From an uncultured Lutibacter sp. (lineage in GTDB: Bacteria > Bacteroidota > Bacteroidia > Flavobacteriales > Flavobacteriaceae): a stretch of 64,000 bases of DNA. Position 1 is the stretch's first letter, and every line of letters starts with the position of its first letter. The translations under genes and the position numbers were made by a program. The notes under the pieces were generated by a model. It worked only from the letters and a program-made list of their open reading frames with translations. It was not told where the DNA came from and did no database searches. Of the stretch, positions 26,421 through 36,793 are shown piece after piece. The stretch covers positions 844,528 through 908,527 of the forward strand of contig NZ_CANLZZ010000001.1 of NCBI RefSeq assembly GCF_947495725.1, written 5' to 3'.

Positions 26421-28021
26421 TGAAAAATATAATTTTTGTAATGTTAGTGTTGGTTGCATTTATTGGATGTAAACAAACGTCTAAGAATGATCAAAACACA
26501 TCACAGAATGTGGAAACTTCTTATTCAGAAGAAGAGCTTTATAGACCAGAGTTTCATTTTACTCCAAAAAAAGCATGGATGAATGATCCTAACGGGATGT
26601 TTTTCTATAATGGATATTACCATTTATATTTTCAACACTATCCTGACGGGAATGTTTGGGGACCAATGCATTGGGGACATGCAATTAGTACAGATATGGT
26701 TACATGGGTAGAAAAACCAATCGCATTATTTCCAGATGAGAAAGGCTATATTTTTTCAGGAAGTGCAGTAGTGGATTCAAATAATACTTCAGGTTTTGGA
26801 AAAGACGGTAAAATTCCAATTGTAGCGATGTTTACTTATCACGATATGGAAAAAGAAAAACAAGGCGACGTTGATTTTCAATCTCAAGCTATAGCTTATT
26901 CTTTAGATGAGGGGTTAACGTGGGAAAAATATGCAGATAATCCTGTTATAAAAAATCCAAACATAAAAGATTTTAGAGATCCAAAAATTGTTTGGGATGC
27001 TGTAAATAAAAAGTGGATAATGGTATTAGCTGCTGGTCAAGAAATAATGTTTTATAGTTCTAAAAATTTAAAAGATTGGGAGTTTCTATCAAACTTTGGA
27101 GAAAATGTTGGTTCGCATAATGGTGTATGGGAATGTCCAGATTTATTTGCTATGCAAACAGAAGGTGCTGATGAGGTTAAATGGATACTTATCGTAAGTG
27201 TTGGTAGTGGTGGGTATAATGAAGGTTCCGCAACACAATATTTTGTTGGTGATTTTGATGGAAAAAACTTTTCGATTGATCCTGATTTTAAAAATGATTT
27301 AGATATTAATAAAGCTTCTTGGATTGATTATGGAAAAGATAATTATGCAGGTGTAACCTGGTCTAACATACCTGATACTGATGGAAGAAAACTATTTATT
27401 GGTTGGATGAGTAATTGGCAATATGCTACAAAAGTTCCTACTGAAAAGTGGAGAAGTTCTATGACGGTTGCCCGAGAACTTAAGCTTACAAAAACCGATA
27501 ATAAGTATCAATTAAAATCTGTACCAGTAAAGGAAATTTCAAACTACATATCAAAAACAGTAAAGAAAGATATTATAAGTATTGAAAAAGGAAAACAAAC
27601 CTTACTAACTGATAAAAAACTTGTTAATTTCAAAAGTTTGGATATTCAGTTTACAATTAAAAATTTAAAAGAAGACACATACACGTTTTGTTTTGATAAC
27701 AAGAATGGTGATACAATAAATTTTGGAGTAAATAATAATGAACAGTTTTTCTTTATTGATAGAACTGCATCTGGAAATGTTTCTTTTTCAAAAGACTTTA
27801 CTCCAAACATTTCAAAAGCTCCTTATGTTGCTAATGGAAATGACCTTCAAGTTAGACTTTTATTAGATAAAACTTCAATAGAGATTTTTTATAATGATGG
27901 AGAAACGGTTATGACAGAAATATTTTTCCCAAAAAATCCTATCGAGGCATTTTCAGTAAAGTCTGAAAATTTCAACTTAGAAATTGAAAACTTGATAATT
28001 AATGAACTTAATTTTAACTAA
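26420..28021 (+). CDS. glycoside hydrolase family 32 lipoprotein (levanase/invertase type)
   Basis: 533 residues. Lipoprotein signal with lipobox FIGC (Cys at about 17), so it is anchored to a membrane and acts in the periplasm or on the surface. GH32 five-blade propeller marks: WMNDPNGM with the nucleophile Asp at about 54, the NVWGPMHWGHAIS block, FRDPKIVWD with the transition-state Asp and WECPDLFAM with the acid/base Glu. The C-terminal beta-sandwich follows from about 390. It splits beta-fructosides (sucrose, levan or inulin-type oligosaccharides) to fructose. Linked by a one-base overlap to the sugar porter and 15 bases from susC-like; the exact specificity cannot be read. Confidence 0.93.
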   Translation: MKNIIFVMLVLVAFIGCKQTSKNDQNTSQNVETSYSEEELYRPEFHFTPKKAWMNDPNGMFFYNGYYHLYFQHYPDGNVWGPMHWGHAISTDMVTWVEKPIALFPDEKGYIFSGSAVVDSNNTSGFGKDGKIPIVAMFTYHDMEKEKQGDVDFQSQAIAYSLDEGLTWEKYADNPVIKNPNIKDFRDPKIVWDAVNKKWIMVLAAGQEIMFYSSKNLKDWEFLSNFGENVGSHNGVWECPDLFAMQTEGADEVKWILIVSVGSGGYNEGSATQYFVGDFDGKNFSIDPDFKNDLDINKASWIDYGKDNYAGVTWSNIPDTDGRKLFIGWMSNWQYATKVPTEKWRSSMTVARELKLTKTDNKYQLKSVPVKEISNYISKTVKKDIISIEKGKQTLLTDKKLVNFKSLDIQFTIKNLKEDTYTFCFDNKNGDTINFGVNNNEQFFFIDRTASGNVSFSKDFTPNISKAPYVANGNDLQVRLLLDKTSIEIFYNDGETVMTEIFFPKNPIEAFSVKSENFNLEIENLIINELNFN

Positions 28022-28036
28022 ACTATATGAAGAATT

Positions 28037-31000
28037 ATGAAAACTAAATTAACTTTAATTTTAATTTTATTTGCCTCAATTTTAACAATTCAGGCACAAG
28101 AATTAGAAGTACAAGGTGTTGTTACATCTTCAGAAGATGGCATGCCTTTACCAGGAGCTTCGGTAACTGTATTAGGAACAACAAAAGGTGTTGTTACTGA
28201 TTTTGATGGAATTTACTTATTAAGTAATGTTGATAGCAATGCTACTTTGGAATTCAGTTTTATGGGTTTTGCAACTCAAAAAATTGCATTAAATGGAAAA
28301 ACCAAACTAGATGTTGTTATGGTGCCTGACGCACAATCACTAGATGTTGTGGTATTAACAGGATATACAAGAGAGCGAGCTGTAGATGTTACAGGTGCAA
28401 TATCTGTAGTTGATTTATCTTCTTTGGAAGGACAAAGCATGAGTTCTGGAAATACGATGCAAGCAATTCAAGGAAAAGTACCAGGATTATTTATTGAAAG
28501 ATCAGGAGATCCTAGTGGAACAAATGATAGAGTATTGATTCGTGGTGTGAGTACTCTTGGAGATAATAACCCTTTATATGTTATTGATGGTGTGCCAACC
28601 ACAAGACCAGAGGTTTTTTCAAGTTTAAATCCAAGCACAATAGAATCTGTTCAGGTTTTAAAAGATGCATCTGCATCTACTATTTATGGAGCTAGAGCCG
28701 GTAATGGAGTTGTAATTGTAACTACTAAAAACACGGTAAAGGGAGAAGCTGATAAATTAAATATTTCATTTAACTCCAATTTTTCTGTTTTATCTGAAAA
28801 GAATCAAAGATATGATATGTTAAATGCTCAGCAAAGAGGTGAAGTACTTTTTCAAGCTTCTGTTAATGATGGTGCAGACCCGAATAGTGGATATGGAGAA
28901 ATCTATAATTTTGATTGGAATGGAGACTTTAATAACCCTGTACTAAATAGTGTAACTGTACAGCCTTATGTTGGTGGAGATACAAATGTACCGGCAGGAG
29001 ATACCGATTGGCAAGATGAATTATATGAAACAGGTTTTGTTTTAAATAATGATATATCTATATCTGGAGGATCTGACAAATCATTTACATTATTCAATGT
29101 AGGATACTTAAAAAACACAGGAATATTAAAATATACTGGTTATGATAGGTATTCAGCAAAATTGAATAGTAATTACAAGCTTTTTGATGATAAAGTTAGA
29201 GTAGGTATAAATACACAGTTTTCTACATCTAAAGAAAGGGTAGCTTCAACTGATGTGGGTAGTGCTCCAACACCAAGTTTATCAATATCTCTTGCACCTA
29301 CTATTCCTGTTTATACTAACTCTGGTGAATTTGCAGGCCCAATAGGTTCTGGGTATTCAGATAGAAATAACCCTGTTTTAATGCAATATTTAAATAGATG
29401 GGATAACAAAAAGAACACATCATTTTTTGGTAATATTTTTGCCGAAATTGATTTAATGAAAAACCTAACCTATAGAACAAGTGTTGGATTAGATTTTAAT
29501 GACTATAGTAAAAAAGATATTGAACCAACTGTAGCAAATGGTTTTATTACTAGAGCTAATAATAGCTTAACTTATGATACAAACAAATACACTAGTTTAA
29601 CATTTACAAATACATTAAATTATAATTTAGAAGTAGGTGATCATAAAATAGGTGTATTACTAGGTACAGAATCAATTCAGACAGATTTTAACTCTTTGCT
29701 TTCATCAGCAGATGGATTTGCTGTCGAATCTGAATCTTATTTTACACTTTCTGCCGCTACAGGTGCAAGATCTTCAAATGGTATATCAACAGGAAGCAGA
29801 TTACTTTCTCAATTTGGTAAAGTTAATTATTCATTCTCAGACAAATATTTAGCTTCTTTTACCTTAAGACGTGATGGTTCTTCTCGATTTGGAGAAGATA
29901 ATAGATATGGAGTTTTTCCAGCTGCAACTGTGGGTTGGAAAATTAGTAATGAAGAATTTTTATCTGATAATGAAATTATATCTAACTTAAAATTAAGAGC
30001 GGGTTATGGTACAGTTGGAAACCAATCTATTGGAGATGTTGCTAGATTTGGTTTATATGAAGCCAGATATGGACCTAACCAAAATATTTATCAACCAGAT
30101 TTCTTCAATATTTATTATAACGTAGGAACAGCCTACGATTTAAACGGATCAAATACAGGAAACCTACCTTCGGGGTTTGTTTCAATACAAGCTGCAAATT
30201 CGGGATTGAAGTGGGAAGAAACAAAAGAAATTAATTTAGGTGTAGATTTTGGCCTATTTAATAGTAAAATAATTGGGTCTTTTGATTATTTTACTCGTAA
30301 TACAGATGGTATTTTAATTCAGCCTCCAATTGCATCAACAGTAGGAGAAGGACAGGTAAGGTTTTTAAATGGAGCTTCAACAAAAACAGATGGTTGGGAA
30401 CTTTCTTTGGCTCATTCTGGGTCATTGGAAAACGGATTGAATTTTACTGTATCAACAAATTTTGGTGCATTTAAAGATGAAATCACAGATTTGCCTGAGG
30501 AAGTAAGAACAGCTTACCCTGGAACGGCAGAAAACTCAATAATTGGACAATCACAATTTTCAATTTTTGGATATAAAACAGATGGGCTATTTCAAAGTCA
30601 AGCAGATATAGATTCACATGCTAATCAAATAGGTGCAAGACCAGGAGGAATTAAATTTGTAGATTTAAATAATGATGGTGAAATTAATTCTGATGACAGA
30701 GATTTCTTAGGAAATACATTACCAAAATTAGAATATGGTATTCGCTTGGATTTAGATTATAAGAATTTCGATTTCTCAATTTTCGGTTCTGGAGTAACTG
30801 GTAGAATAGGCTTAGACCCTTATATTTATTGGAATAATTTTGTACAAGGTAGAGAAAATGCAGGAGTAGGTACATTAAATGCTTGGACACCAACAAATAC
30901 AGGTTCAGATATTCCTTCTTTATCATTGGTTAATAATGACACGCAAACTTCAGATTATCTTTATAGAAATAATTCATATTTTAAGATTAGAAATATGCAA

Positions 31001-31192
31001 TTAGGATATTCATTACCAAGTGAAATTATCGAAAATTGGGGTGGTATGTCTAGTTTTAGATTGTATGTGCAAGGAGAAAACCTATTTTGGTTTACTCCAA
31101 GTGACTACGTAGGTTCAGATCCAGAAAGAACAAGTGTAGATAGAATCCCTAATCCAACATCATTGTCATTAGGACTAAATATTAACTTTTAA
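28037..31192 (+). CDS. SusC/RagA family TonB-linked outer-membrane protein
   Basis: 1051 residues. Signal peptide (MKTKLTLILILFASILTIQAQ), a carboxypeptidase-regulatory-like domain (VQGVVTSSEDGMPLPGASV, residues about 25-100), the TonB-box region VVLTGYTRERAVDVTGAISVV, the plug with VLIRGVSTLGDNNPLYVIDG and VQVLKDASASTIYGARAGNG, then a long barrel ending LSLGLNINF. This is the outer-membrane channel of a SusCD uptake pair, driven by TonB. Together with the GH32 enzyme upstream it points to import of fructan oligosaccharides or sucrose. Twelve bases separate it from the susD-like gene. Confidence 0.95.
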   Translation: MKTKLTLILILFASILTIQAQELEVQGVVTSSEDGMPLPGASVTVLGTTKGVVTDFDGIYLLSNVDSNATLEFSFMGFATQKIALNGKTKLDVVMVPDAQSLDVVVLTGYTRERAVDVTGAISVVDLSSLEGQSMSSGNTMQAIQGKVPGLFIERSGDPSGTNDRVLIRGVSTLGDNNPLYVIDGVPTTRPEVFSSLNPSTIESVQVLKDASASTIYGARAGNGVVIVTTKNTVKGEADKLNISFNSNFSVLSEKNQRYDMLNAQQRGEVLFQASVNDGADPNSGYGEIYNFDWNGDFNNPVLNSVTVQPYVGGDTNVPAGDTDWQDELYETGFVLNNDISISGGSDKSFTLFNVGYLKNTGILKYTGYDRYSAKLNSNYKLFDDKVRVGINTQFSTSKERVASTDVGSAPTPSLSISLAPTIPVYTNSGEFAGPIGSGYSDRNNPVLMQYLNRWDNKKNTSFFGNIFAEIDLMKNLTYRTSVGLDFNDYSKKDIEPTVANGFITRANNSLTYDTNKYTSLTFTNTLNYNLEVGDHKIGVLLGTESIQTDFNSLLSSADGFAVESESYFTLSAATGARSSNGISTGSRLLSQFGKVNYSFSDKYLASFTLRRDGSSRFGEDNRYGVFPAATVGWKISNEEFLSDNEIISNLKLRAGYGTVGNQSIGDVARFGLYEARYGPNQNIYQPDFFNIYYNVGTAYDLNGSNTGNLPSGFVSIQAANSGLKWEETKEINLGVDFGLFNSKIIGSFDYFTRNTDGILIQPPIASTVGEGQVRFLNGASTKTDGWELSLAHSGSLENGLNFTVSTNFGAFKDEITDLPEEVRTAYPGTAENSIIGQSQFSIFGYKTDGLFQSQADIDSHANQIGARPGGIKFVDLNNDGEINSDDRDFLGNTLPKLEYGIRLDLDYKNFDFSIFGSGVTGRIGLDPYIYWNNFVQGRENAGVGTLNAWTPTNTGSDIPSLSLVNNDTQTSDYLYRNNSYFKIRNMQLGYSLPSEIIENWGGMSSFRLYVQGENLFWFTPSDYVGSDPERTSVDRIPNPTSLSLGLNINF

Positions 31193-31203
31193 TAGAAATA
31201 ATT

Positions 31204-32943
31204 ATGAAAAAATATATAATAACAAGTTACATTTTATCAATTTTATTATTGGTTTCATGTAGTGAAGATTTTTTAGAATACGAACCACAAGGTGTTTTGT
31301 CTTCCGATAATGTTGCAACAGCAGAAAATGCAGAATCTCTTGTAGTGGCCGCATATGCTGGAATCGCCAATGATGAAATGGTTGGCCCGTTGACACATCA
31401 ATGGGTATATGGAAGTGTGCGATCTGATGACGCCTACAAAGGTGGTGGAGGTAGAGGTGATGTAGATATTGTTGATCATTATGAACAATATAATTTAACC
31501 AAAGCAGATGATGGTGATTGGATGACTCCAAGAACTTGGACAAACCATTATAAAGCAATATCGCGTGCTAATTTTGCACTATCTGTAATTAATGAAATTC
31601 CTGATGCAGAGTATAGTAACAAAGTAATTAGACAAGCTGAACTTCGATTTTTAAGAGCTCACTCTCATTTTATGTTAAAGTTGTTGTTCAAAAAAGTACC
31701 TTATATTACTGAAGATTTAACACAAGAACAAATTCTAGAAACATCAAATGATTTATCCAATGATGAATTATGGAATGTAATTGCAGATGATTTCTTATTT
31801 GCATACAATAATTTACCACAATCTCAGGATCAAGTTGGGAGAGCTGATAGAAACGCGGCGGCAGCATATTTAGCAAAATTAAGATTATACCAAGCATATG
31901 AACAAAATGATAATCACCAAGTAACAAACATTAATAAAACGAGATTACAAGAAGTAATTAATTATGCAAATGAAGTTACAGCAGCTTTGGAAGCTGATTA
32001 TGGAAATAATTTTTTAGATGGTTTTGATAATGGGCCAGAATCAATTTGGGCAGCACAATTTTCTATAAATGATGGTACTGAAGTGAGCCGTGTAAGTTAT
32101 GTTACAGGTTTAAATTCTCCGCACGGAACAGGAATATATGGTTGTTGTGGTTTTCACTTGGCAAGTCAAAATATGGTAAATGCATTTAAAACAGATGCAA
32201 ATGGACTTCCTTTATTAGATACTTTCAATAATTCTGATATTTTTAATTCAATTGATTCGGAAGGTAATGCACCATTGGCTGCAGGAATTACATTAGACCC
32301 AAGAATTGACCATACTGTTGGAATTCCAGGAAGACCATTTAAATACAGAAATACAGTAAATGAATCGGGTGATATGATTTATAAATTTTCTTGGGCTAGA
32401 GATCCTGGAGTTTATGGATATTTTGGAAACATGAAAGAACAACAAGCGCCTGATTGTGCTTGTTATGTGAAAGAAGGACCATTTGTAGGAACATCGAAAA
32501 ACGTTGATTTTATTAGATATGCAGATGTGTTATTGTTTAAAGCTGAAGCTATGATTCAATTAGATCAATATGGTCCAGCTACGGATTTAATTAACGAAGT
32601 TAGATTAAGAGCAGCGGCAAGTACTTCTTTGCCTATGAATGCAGGAGCAACTGATATTTACAATATTGGAACTTATCCAACTTTCACTTCTAAAGAATTC
32701 GCTTTAAAAGCATTAAAGTTTGAAAGAAGATTGGAGTTTGGAATGGAAGGACCAAGATTTTTTGATCTAGTTAGATGGGGAGAAGCTGAGTCCGTTTTAA
32801 ACGGGTACCTTGCTGTTGAAAAAACAAAAAGAGATTTTCTATCTAATGCTAAATTTACTGCAGGTAGAGACGAATATTACCCTATACCACAGAGAGAAAT
32901 AGATTTTACAGCTGGTTTATATGTTCAAAACCCTGGTTATTAA
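31204..32943 (+). CDS. SusD/RagB family nutrient-binding outer-membrane lipoprotein
   Basis: 579 residues. Lipobox LLVSC (Cys at about 19). N-terminal FLEYEPQGVLSSDN, TPR-like helices with AELRFLRAHSHFMLKLLFKKVPYI, and the C-terminal signature RYADVLLFKAEAMIQL, EVRLRAAAS, FERRLEFGMEGPRFFDLVRWGEAE and DEYYPIPQREIDF. SusD proteins sit as a lid over the SusC channel and bind the glycan. A CACY motif and a GCCGF motif add cysteines that are rare in exported proteins of this group. Last gene of the operon, followed after 50 bases by a strong terminator. Confidence 0.95.
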   Translation: MKKYIITSYILSILLLVSCSEDFLEYEPQGVLSSDNVATAENAESLVVAAYAGIANDEMVGPLTHQWVYGSVRSDDAYKGGGGRGDVDIVDHYEQYNLTKADDGDWMTPRTWTNHYKAISRANFALSVINEIPDAEYSNKVIRQAELRFLRAHSHFMLKLLFKKVPYITEDLTQEQILETSNDLSNDELWNVIADDFLFAYNNLPQSQDQVGRADRNAAAAYLAKLRLYQAYEQNDNHQVTNINKTRLQEVINYANEVTAALEADYGNNFLDGFDNGPESIWAAQFSINDGTEVSRVSYVTGLNSPHGTGIYGCCGFHLASQNMVNAFKTDANGLPLLDTFNNSDIFNSIDSEGNAPLAAGITLDPRIDHTVGIPGRPFKYRNTVNESGDMIYKFSWARDPGVYGYFGNMKEQQAPDCACYVKEGPFVGTSKNVDFIRYADVLLFKAEAMIQLDQYGPATDLINEVRLRAAASTSLPMNAGATDIYNIGTYPTFTSKEFALKALKFERRLEFGMEGPRFFDLVRWGEAESVLNGYLAVEKTKRDFLSNAKFTAGRDEYYPIPQREIDFTAGLYVQNPGY

Positions 32944-32993
32944 TGGGTTGAAAAAAATAAATTTGTAATCATTGTTAATGTTTGAGTTTACTG

Positions 32994-33028
32994 TTGGAAG
33001 ACAGGTGTTTACTTGTCTTCCAATTTTT
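32994..33028 (+). terminator. Rho-independent terminator after the susD-like gene
   Basis: TTGGAAGACA (32994-33003) pairs with TGTCTTCCAA (33014-33023), the stem can extend inward by three pairs, and T5 follows. It closes the transporter-GH32-SusCD transcript, so the sucrose phosphorylase group needs its own promoter. Confidence 0.85.
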
Positions 33029-33108
33029 ATATTCAATTTTAGCAAAACAAGTTATTTAAGAAAAGTCAACAATAAATATTTAATTGAGTTTAGAAGTTTA
33101 AGAAGAGA

Positions 33109-33144
33109 TTGTTATGTGCAAATTGTATGTAATAAATTACTTTG
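33109..33144 (+). promoter_or_regulatory. possible promoter of the sucrose phosphorylase operon
   Basis: TTG at 33109-33111 and TTACTTTG at 33137-33144 (one mismatch to TAnnTTTG), spacing 25, at the long end of the range. It is the best candidate between the terminator and the ATG at 33163. No copy of the ACCGAAA operator is visible here. Confidence 0.4.
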
Positions 33145-33162
33145 AAACTAAAGAATAGTAAT

Positions 33163-34590
33163 ATGAAAAATCAAATACAATTAATTACATATATAGATAG
33201 GTTGGGGTGTGAAAGTATATCGGATTTAAATCTTTTATTTAAAAATGAGTTAAAAGGACTCTTTGGAGGTTTACACATTTTACCTTTTTACTACCCTATA
33301 GATGGTGAGGATGCGGGTTTTGACCCTATAGACCATAATTTAATTGATCCAAGATTAGGTGATTGGAATGATCTAAAAGAATTAAGTAAAGAAGTTGATA
33401 TTATGGCTGATTTAATTGTAAATCATGTTTCAGCAAAATCAGTTCAATTTCAAGATTATCTTCAAAAAGGAGAAAAATCGGAGTATGCTTCTTTGTTTTT
33501 AAATTACAATACAGTCTTTCCAAATGGAGCAACAGAAGCCGATTTGATGACAATCTATAGACCTCGTCCAAATCTTCCTTTTTCAATGTTTAAATTAAAT
33601 GACGGATCGGTTAAATTAATTTGGACAACCTTTACTAGCAATCAAATTGATATTGATGTAAATAACGAAATTGGAATCAAATATTTGGAAAGTATTTTAA
33701 ATACTTTTGAAAAAGGTGGAGTTAAAATGATTCGTTTAGATGCTGCCGGATATGCTATTAAAAAGCAAGGAACATCTTGTTTTATGATTGATGAAACCTA
33801 TGAATTTATAGGTCAACTCACTGAAAAAGCAAAAGCAAAAGGAATTGAAGTATTAGTTGAAATACATTCTTATTATAAAACTCAAATTGAAATTGCAAAA
33901 AAAGTAGATTATGTATATGATTTTGCCTTACCAGTATTAGTTTTAGATACCTTATTCAATAAAAATGCATCTAGTTTAAAAAAATGGTTAGAAGTAAGCC
34001 CAAAAAATGCACTAACTGTGCTAGATACTCATGATGGAATTGGAATTGTAGATGTTGCAGGTGAAGGTGACTTACCTGGATTGATTGAAAATGAGATTCT
34101 AGATGATATTGTAAATCAAATGCATGTAAATAGTAAAGGAAATAGTCTAAAAGCTACGGGTGCAGCTGCTTCAAATTTAGATTTGTACCAAGTAAATTGC
34201 ACCTATTTTGATGCGTTAGGAAGAGATGAAAACGCTTATTTAATGGCAAGAGCCATTCAGTTTTTTGTACCGGGTATACCTCAAGTGTATTATGTAGGTT
34301 TATTTGCAGGTGAAAATGATATGGAATTGTTAGAAAAAACTAATGTAGGAAGAGATATTAATCGTCATTATTTCACTAAAAATGAAATTAAAGAGCATTT
34401 AAAAAGACCAATAATAAATGAATTAAAGGAATTGATGCTTTTAAGAAATAATCATCCAGCTTTTAATGGAGTTTTTAATTTAATTGAAACTTCACAAAAT
34501 GTGCTAAACATTAAATGGGTAAATGGGAATTATTGGGCAGAGCTTTTTATAGATTTAAAAGCAATGAAAATGGAAGTTAAATTTTCATAG
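33163..34590 (+). CDS. sucP: sucrose phosphorylase (GH13 subfamily 18)
   Basis: 475 residues from ATG 33163 (MKNQIQLITYIDRLG); a TTG at 33142 is in frame but less likely. It splits sucrose with phosphate to glucose 1-phosphate and fructose in the cytoplasm (no signal peptide). Marks: GLFGGLHILPFYYPIDGEDAGFDP, DLIVNHVS, the nucleophile Asp in MIRLDAAGYAIKKQGTSCF, the acid/base Glu in EVLVEIHSYY, VYDFALPVLVLDTL, LDTHDGIGIVDV with the third Asp, and AATGAAASNLDLYQVNCTY-like loops (here KATGAAASNLDLYQVNCTY), all closely matching Bifidobacterium sucrose phosphorylase as I remember it. A sucrose-6-phosphate phosphorylase cannot be fully excluded. First gene of a second transcript with an MFS transporter and fructokinase. 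Confidence 0.92.
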   Translation: MKNQIQLITYIDRLGCESISDLNLLFKNELKGLFGGLHILPFYYPIDGEDAGFDPIDHNLIDPRLGDWNDLKELSKEVDIMADLIVNHVSAKSVQFQDYLQKGEKSEYASLFLNYNTVFPNGATEADLMTIYRPRPNLPFSMFKLNDGSVKLIWTTFTSNQIDIDVNNEIGIKYLESILNTFEKGGVKMIRLDAAGYAIKKQGTSCFMIDETYEFIGQLTEKAKAKGIEVLVEIHSYYKTQIEIAKKVDYVYDFALPVLVLDTLFNKNASSLKKWLEVSPKNALTVLDTHDGIGIVDVAGEGDLPGLIENEILDDIVNQMHVNSKGNSLKATGAAASNLDLYQVNCTYFDALGRDENAYLMARAIQFFVPGIPQVYYVGLFAGENDMELLEKTNVGRDINRHYFTKNEIKEHLKRPIINELKELMLLRNNHPAFNGVFNLIETSQNVLNIKWVNGNYWAELFIDLKAMKMEVKFS

Positions 34591-34652
34591 TATCTTAAAG
34601 AGTCTAACATTTTAATTAGTAATATTATTTAATTTTATACAAATTAATACAA

Positions 34653-35900
34653 ATGGAGAATCAGCAATTTCAAAGTTCAGGATACAACCATAAAAATATA
34701 AAATGGTTAACATATTTAATGTTTATGATGTTTGCTATGACAACGGATGCGGTTGGTGTAATTATTCCTGAAGTTATGAAGGAATTTAATTTATCTATGA
34801 CAGCGGCTGGACTTCTACATTATGGTCCTATGACCGCCATTGCTTTAGCAGGGATTTTCTTGGGATTTTTAGCCGATAAAATTGGTCGAAAAAAAACCAT
34901 TGTTATTGGACTCGCTTTATTTGCAATAAATTCTTATTTGTTTTTATTGGGTAATACTTTTGGCTTTTTCTTAATGTTATTAGTTATTTCTGGAGCAGCT
35001 ATTGGTATTTTTAAAACGGGAGCTTTAGCACTTATTGGCGATATGTCAAAATCTACAAACGATCATACTTCAACAATGAATGTAGTTGAAGGCTTTTTTG
35101 GAGTAGGAGCAATTATAGGTCCATTTTTAGTAAGTTATTTTTTAACTAAAAATGTCGACTGGAAATGGCTATATGTAGTAGCGGCTACTTTGTGTGTAGT
35201 TTTGATTGTTATTGCATTTTTTGTGAAATATCCAGATACTAAAAAATCTGTTGAAGAACCAATAAATATTAAACGAACCCTATTAATGGTGAAAGATAAA
35301 TATGCATTTGGCTTTTCAATGGCAGCTTTTTTATATGTTGCAGTTGAAGCAGCAATTTATGTTTGGATGCCAACATTAATCGCAGATTATGAAGGTAGCT
35401 ATATGTTTATTGCGTTATACGCTTTACCTATATTTTTTATTTTAAGGGCAGGAGGGCGCTTTTTGGGTGCTTGGATGTTAAAACGTTTTGATTGGACAGT
35501 TGTTATGGCAATCTCAAGTTTTGCAATTCTATTATGTTATGTTTTAAGTTTTTTAAATGAAACGGCAACAGTTGTTTTATTACCACTTTCGGGATTGTTT
35601 ATGTCTGTAATTTACCCAACAATAAATTCAAAAGGAATTAGCTGCTTTAAAAAATCTAGTCACGGTTCTGTTGCAGGTATTATTTTATTTTTTACTGCTG
35701 CAGGAGCTGCCTTTGGACCTCTGTTAATGGGAGTTGTTAGTGATATGTTTGAGTCAAATGCAAAATATGGGTTTATGCTTGCAACTGCTTTTGCCACAAT
35801 TCTATTTATTGGATTTCTATTAAATATGATTTATAAACCAACGCATATTCGTATTTCAAAATTAAATGAAAGTGAATATAATAATTTAAGCAATATATAA
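34653..35900 (+). CDS. MFS transporter, probable sucrose or hexose uptake
   Basis: 415 residues, twelve membrane segments: MMFAMTTDAVGVIIPEVMKEFNLS at the first helix, FLADKIGRKKTIV between helices 2 and 3, GDMSKSTNDHTSTMNVVEGFFGVGAIIGP after helix 4. It is not a sugar porter of the kind at 25092 (no PESPR motif); it resembles the FHS-like group of MFS carriers. Its place between sucrose phosphorylase and fructokinase (one-base overlap TAATG with the latter) argues that it brings intact sucrose across the inner membrane; this is inference. A 62-base gap separates it from sucP. Confidence 0.8.
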   Translation: MENQQFQSSGYNHKNIKWLTYLMFMMFAMTTDAVGVIIPEVMKEFNLSMTAAGLLHYGPMTAIALAGIFLGFLADKIGRKKTIVIGLALFAINSYLFLLGNTFGFFLMLLVISGAAIGIFKTGALALIGDMSKSTNDHTSTMNVVEGFFGVGAIIGPFLVSYFLTKNVDWKWLYVVAATLCVVLIVIAFFVKYPDTKKSVEEPINIKRTLLMVKDKYAFGFSMAAFLYVAVEAAIYVWMPTLIADYEGSYMFIALYALPIFFILRAGGRFLGAWMLKRFDWTVVMAISSFAILLCYVLSFLNETATVVLLPLSGLFMSVIYPTINSKGISCFKKSSHGSVAGIILFFTAAGAAFGPLLMGVVSDMFESNAKYGFMLATAFATILFIGFLLNMIYKPTHIRISKLNESEYNNLSNI

Positions 35901-36793
35901 TGTCAGATAATAAATTAAAAGCAATATGTTTTGGAGAAATTTTGTTCGATGTTTTTCTTCAACATAAAAAAATAGGAGGAGCACCATTGAATGTAACTTC
36001 AAGATTGAAATCATTTGGTGTTGATACTACAATTATTAGTGCAGTAGGGAATGATGAGAATGGAAAGGAATTAATTGAATATTTCGAAAATTTAGAAATA
36101 CCAATTAATTCGATTCAAGTAAAAGAAAATTATCCAACTGGAGTTGTAAATGTAAGATTAAATGAAAAGGGTAATGCGTCGTACGATATAACTTATCCAT
36201 CAGCTTGGGATAAAATTAGATTGACCATTGAAGATTCGGAGTTGGTGAAAAATGCAGATATTTTTGTTTTTGGAAGTTTGGCATCTCGAGATGAATCAAC
36301 AAAGAAAACGTTGCTACAACTATTAAAAATGGCAAATTATAAAATTTTCGATGTAAACCTTCGCAAGCCTCACTATTCACAAGACACACTGGTTGAGTTT
36401 ATGAATGAAGCAGATTTTATAAAATTAAATGATGAAGAACTTTATGAAGTTTCACGTTTTATGGGATCTAAATTTAACTCATTAGAACAAAATATTGAAT
36501 TTATTTCTAAGGTAACAAATACGAATTCAATCTGTGTTACTTTGGGATCTCACGGTGCAGTATTATTCATTGAAGGTAAATATTATCATAATTGTGGATA
36601 TTATGTAGAGGTTGTTGATACGGTTGGGTCTGGAGATTCTTTTTTAGGTACTTTAATTTATAAACTGTTTTCAAAAGTAGATCCACAAGAAGCAATTAAT
36701 TGCGCATGTGCCGTTGGAGCTATTGTAGCAAAAAACGAAGGTGCTAACCCATTGATTGATCAAAATAGTATTGATGCTTTTATTAATCCTTAA
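35900..36793 (+). CDS. PfkB family carbohydrate kinase, probable fructokinase
   Basis: 297 residues. N-terminal ICFGEILFDVF and GGAPLNVTSRLKSFG form the sugar-binding start typical of fructokinases; the C-terminal PfkB signature is VVDTVGSGDSFLGTLIY with the catalytic Asp in GSGD. DVNLRKPHYS in the middle is also usual. It phosphorylates fructose, here most likely the fructose released by sucrose phosphorylase and by GH32. Start ATG overlaps the MFS stop by one base. The stop codon itself forms the first base of a 28-base palindrome. Confidence 0.9.
   Translation: MSDNKLKAICFGEILFDVFLQHKKIGGAPLNVTSRLKSFGVDTTIISAVGNDENGKELIEYFENLEIPINSIQVKENYPTGVVNVRLNEKGNASYDITYPSAWDKIRLTIEDSELVKNADIFVFGSLASRDESTKKTLLQLLKMANYKIFDVNLRKPHYSQDTLVEFMNEADFIKLNDEELYEVSRFMGSKFNSLEQNIEFISKVTNTNSICVTLGSHGAVLFIEGKYYHNCGYYVEVVDTVGSGDSFLGTLIYKLFSKVDPQEAINCACAVGAIVAKNEGANPLIDQNSIDAFINP

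Noticed and set aside
31202..31558. 118-codon antisense frame in the susD-like gene
   Set aside because: His/Leu-rich nonsense composition, fully inside a clear SusD gene.
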